DNA of 64,000 bases, from positions 5,270,001 to 5,334,000 of the forward strand of contig JAZDXN010000026.1 in NCBI GenBank assembly GCA_037013495.1, read 5' to 3'. Numbering within the stretch: the first letter of the stretch is position 1; the number at the start of each line of letters is the position of its first letter. Both the position numbers and the translations under genes were made by a program. The stretch is from Hippophae tibetana (Eukaryota > Streptophyta > Magnoliopsida > Rosales > Elaeagnaceae). The notes under the pieces were generated by a model. That model made no database searches, had not been told where the DNA came from, and saw nothing but the letters and a program-made list of their open reading frames with translations. Positions 62,814 through 64,000 of this stretch are shown piece after piece.

Positions 62814-63315
62814 GATGGGTTGCCTCCCATCCAGCGCTTAGTTTAACGTCTTAGCAAGACGTAACTTGGGGATTGCCTCTTAAGTAAACTCAATGTCCCC
62901 TCATCATTGAGTCAATCATACCTACAAGTAAGACAATGTTGTCTACCTATACTGTTTCAAACATGCCCTTTTGACTTTTAAATATTTCTGTACCAAAAAC
63001 TAAGGGCATGCTTGAGGGTTTTAGATAACCCACATCTAGGTGCAAATCAAATAATTAAGGCATCATAACACAATTGTACCTAGATCAAGCAAAGAAACTA
63101 ACTCTTGAGATTAAAACTTTAAAATTTTTGAGATAGTTTCAAATTTTTTTTTTTTTTTAAGGTTTAAAATAACATAATTAGTATTAACCAAGAGTGCTCC
63201 CAGGAAAGAATGGTGGGGCAAAGGCTCCTTAAATACCATCCTCCTAGACAGAGCAACGTTCCCAGGAAAGACTAGTGGCACAAAGGCTTCCAAGAACTAG
63301 TCTCCTAGACAGAAC
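62814..63315 (-). other. Chain of eight consecutive hairpins (putative structured RNA)
   Basis: Almost the whole 500 bp is inverted repeats in series: GATGGG/CCCATC (62814-62831); ACGTCTT/AAGACGT (62846-62862); ACTCAATG/CATTGAGT (62888-62912); TCAAACATGCCCTT/AAGGGCATGCTTGA (62957-63015, 13 of 14 paired); ATCTAGGTGCAA/TTGTACCTAGAT (63034-63085, 11 of 12); GAAACTAACTC/GAGATAGTTTC (63094-63140, 10 of 11); and two tandem composite hairpins at 63196-63254 and 63258-63315. This density in sequence that is not especially AT-rich argues for a selected structure in the element's RNA. A short open frame on the minus strand at 63111-63293 is not supported as a gene. Confidence 0.7.
63196..63315 (-). repeat. 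Tandem ~60-bp units, each a composite hairpin with covariation
   Basis: Unit 1 (63196-63254) and unit 2 (63258-63315) share the same plan: outer arm, CCAGGA, AAGA, inner arm, loop containing CAAAGGCT, inner arm, TCCTAG, ACA, outer arm. Outer arms are GCTC/GAGC in unit 1 and GTTC/GAAC in unit 2. Inner arms are ATGGT/ACCAT in unit 1 and CTAGT/ACTAG in unit 2. Every one of these differences keeps the pairing, giving three compensated pairs. CCAGGA/TCCTAG pairs at five of six positions in both. Confidence 0.8.
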
Positions 63316-63339
63316 TCCCTTAGATCTTTACTTTTCATG

Positions 63340-63665
63340 CTATTAAAATTAAGTTAATTAAGTTCAGTTAAGTAAAAATTAAGTTAATTAAGTTAATGAA
63401 AATCTAATTTAATTAAAAAGCTAAGTTGGTTAAGTAAAAAAAATATCTAAATTAATTAAAAAAAACTAAGTTAATCAAAGTTAATTAAAAAGTTCAAGTT
63501 AATTAAGTTAAGTTAATTAAAAAGCTAAGTTAAAAATCTAAGTTAGTTAAGTTAAAAAAAAATCTAAGTTAATTAAAAAGTTAAGTTAATTAAGTTAAGT
63601 AAACTAAAAATCTAAGTTAATTAAGTTAATGAAAAATCTAAGTTAATTAAGTTAAATAAAAATTA
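63340..63665. repeat. Degenerate TTAAGTTAA-type tandem repeat
   Basis: Irregular runs of AAGTTAATTAAGTTAA, AAAAATCTAAGTTAATT and AAAAAGCTAAG repeat through this stretch, with units of roughly 15-35 bp. It is low-complexity, and no gene is present. Confidence 0.8.
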
Positions 63666-63679
63666 AGAGAGAAATAAAA

Positions 63680-63845
63680 AAAATAATAAAAAATAAAAAT
63701 AAAAATAAATTAAATTAAAATTGATATAAAATAAAATAAAATAAAATAAAATAAATTAAAATAAAATAAAATAAAATAAAATAAACAAAAATAAAATAAA
63801 AATAAAATAAAATAAAATTGAAAAAGGTAAAGAAAAATAAAATAA
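63680..63845. repeat. AAAAT (TAAAA) microsatellite
   Basis: A run of TAAAA pentamers, interrupted by occasional AAAC or single-base shifts, is cleanest at 63727-63785. Slippage is likely to make this length-variable. Confidence 0.88.
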
Positions 63846-64000
63846 GAATAAAAATTGATTTTTTTTATTTTGTTTTTATTCATTTTTATTATTACTTTTA
63901 TTAAAATAAAATTAAGATTTTAAATAAAAATTAAAATTAAATGAAAATTAAAAAGTAAGCTTTATTTTTTTTTTAATTTTTTTTAATTTTTTTTACTATT
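63846..64000. other. AT-rich low-complexity sequence to the window end
   Basis: Runs of T and A with TTTTTATT and AAATTAAAATT patterns. I see no gene, RNA or defined repeat; it continues past the window. Confidence 0.6.

Larger units (their letters stand above)
60931..64000 (-). mobile_element. Non-coding 3' internal region of the LTR retrotransposon
   Basis: In sense (minus) direction this lies between the off-window coding part and the 3' LTR. No gag, protease, reverse transcriptase, RNase H or integrase sequence is visible on either strand. The region is AT-rich but contains many perfect inverted repeats and two simple-repeat blocks. The stretch GGGTTGCCTCCC...GTTTAACGTC at 62817-62850 looks like a motif I recall from 3' parts of plant Ty3/gypsy elements. 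That recollection is unverified. The element continues right of the window. Confidence 0.75.

Noticed and set aside
62840..62880. End of an integrase reading frame on the minus strand before the GGGAGGCAACCC motif
   Set aside because: A short stop-free frame exists, but upstream sequence is hairpins and simple repeats with no integrase features, so no coding call is justified.
63111..63293. 61-codon minus-strand open frame over the tandem hairpins
   Set aside because: It runs through a poly-T tract and the inverted repeats; the pattern of change between the two units preserves base pairing rather than codons.

Overview
The window is plant-type heterochromatin and I find no gene in it that I can support. 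About nine tenths (1-57413) is one uninterrupted array of an AT-rich satellite with a monomer of about 364 bp. All copies lie in the same orientation, about 157 full copies plus a final copy cut short. The remainder (57414-64000) is the 3' part of a plant LTR retrotransposon on the minus strand: a truncated LTR abutting a complete LTR, then a long non-coding internal region. The satellite, the plant TATA box in the LTRs, LTR termini of the TGATGA/TCATCA kind, and the G-rich polypurine tract point to a flowering plant, probably a eudicot. I cannot name the species. A pericentromeric or centromeric position is inference.

Satellite, region by region. Three monomer classes (here A, B, C; 365, 363 and 363 bp in the example trimer at 31285-32375) alternate as an A-B-C higher-order repeat of about 1091 bp. 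On top of this lie larger recent copies. 1-4197 recurs at 6558-10754 (offset 6557 bp). About 10.94-13.85 kb resembles 6.57-9.49 kb. About 13.81-17.18 kb recurs at 17.45-20.82 kb (offset 3638 bp). Trimer repeats fill about 22-35 kb. A fourth class (D, with GGTCCGGCC and GTAACC) appears from about 35.4 kb. 39669-46276 recurs in tandem at 46211-52818 (offset 6542 bp, 18 monomers) and itself holds a 1816-bp five-monomer duplication. The last 4.6 kb before the retroelement is less regular. Many monomers are chimeras of two classes, with switch points in the most invariant blocks.

Retroelement. 57414-59085 is an LTR copy without its U3 end, followed directly by a complete 1845-bp LTR (59086-60930, TGATGA...TCATCA). 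In minus orientation each LTR has a GC-rich U3, TGACGTCA-type palindromes, a TATAAATA box, and three CCACC/GGTGG hairpin repeats. The complete LTR is preceded (in sense direction) by the polypurine tract TTGGGGGTTG. The simplest reading is a younger element inserted into the LTR of an older relative. The internal region (60931-64000) holds no pol domain. It is unusually rich in perfect inverted repeats: four hairpins next to the polypurine tract, several in the AT-rich middle, and an almost continuous chain at 62814-63315. The last two hairpins of that chain are tandem copies that differ by compensatory base-pair changes. This putative structured RNA region is the most unusual signal here. The window then ends in TTAAGTTAA-type and AAAAT simple repeats.

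The many short open frames inside the satellite recur at the array period, usually start at TTG, and have no coding features, so they are not annotated as genes.
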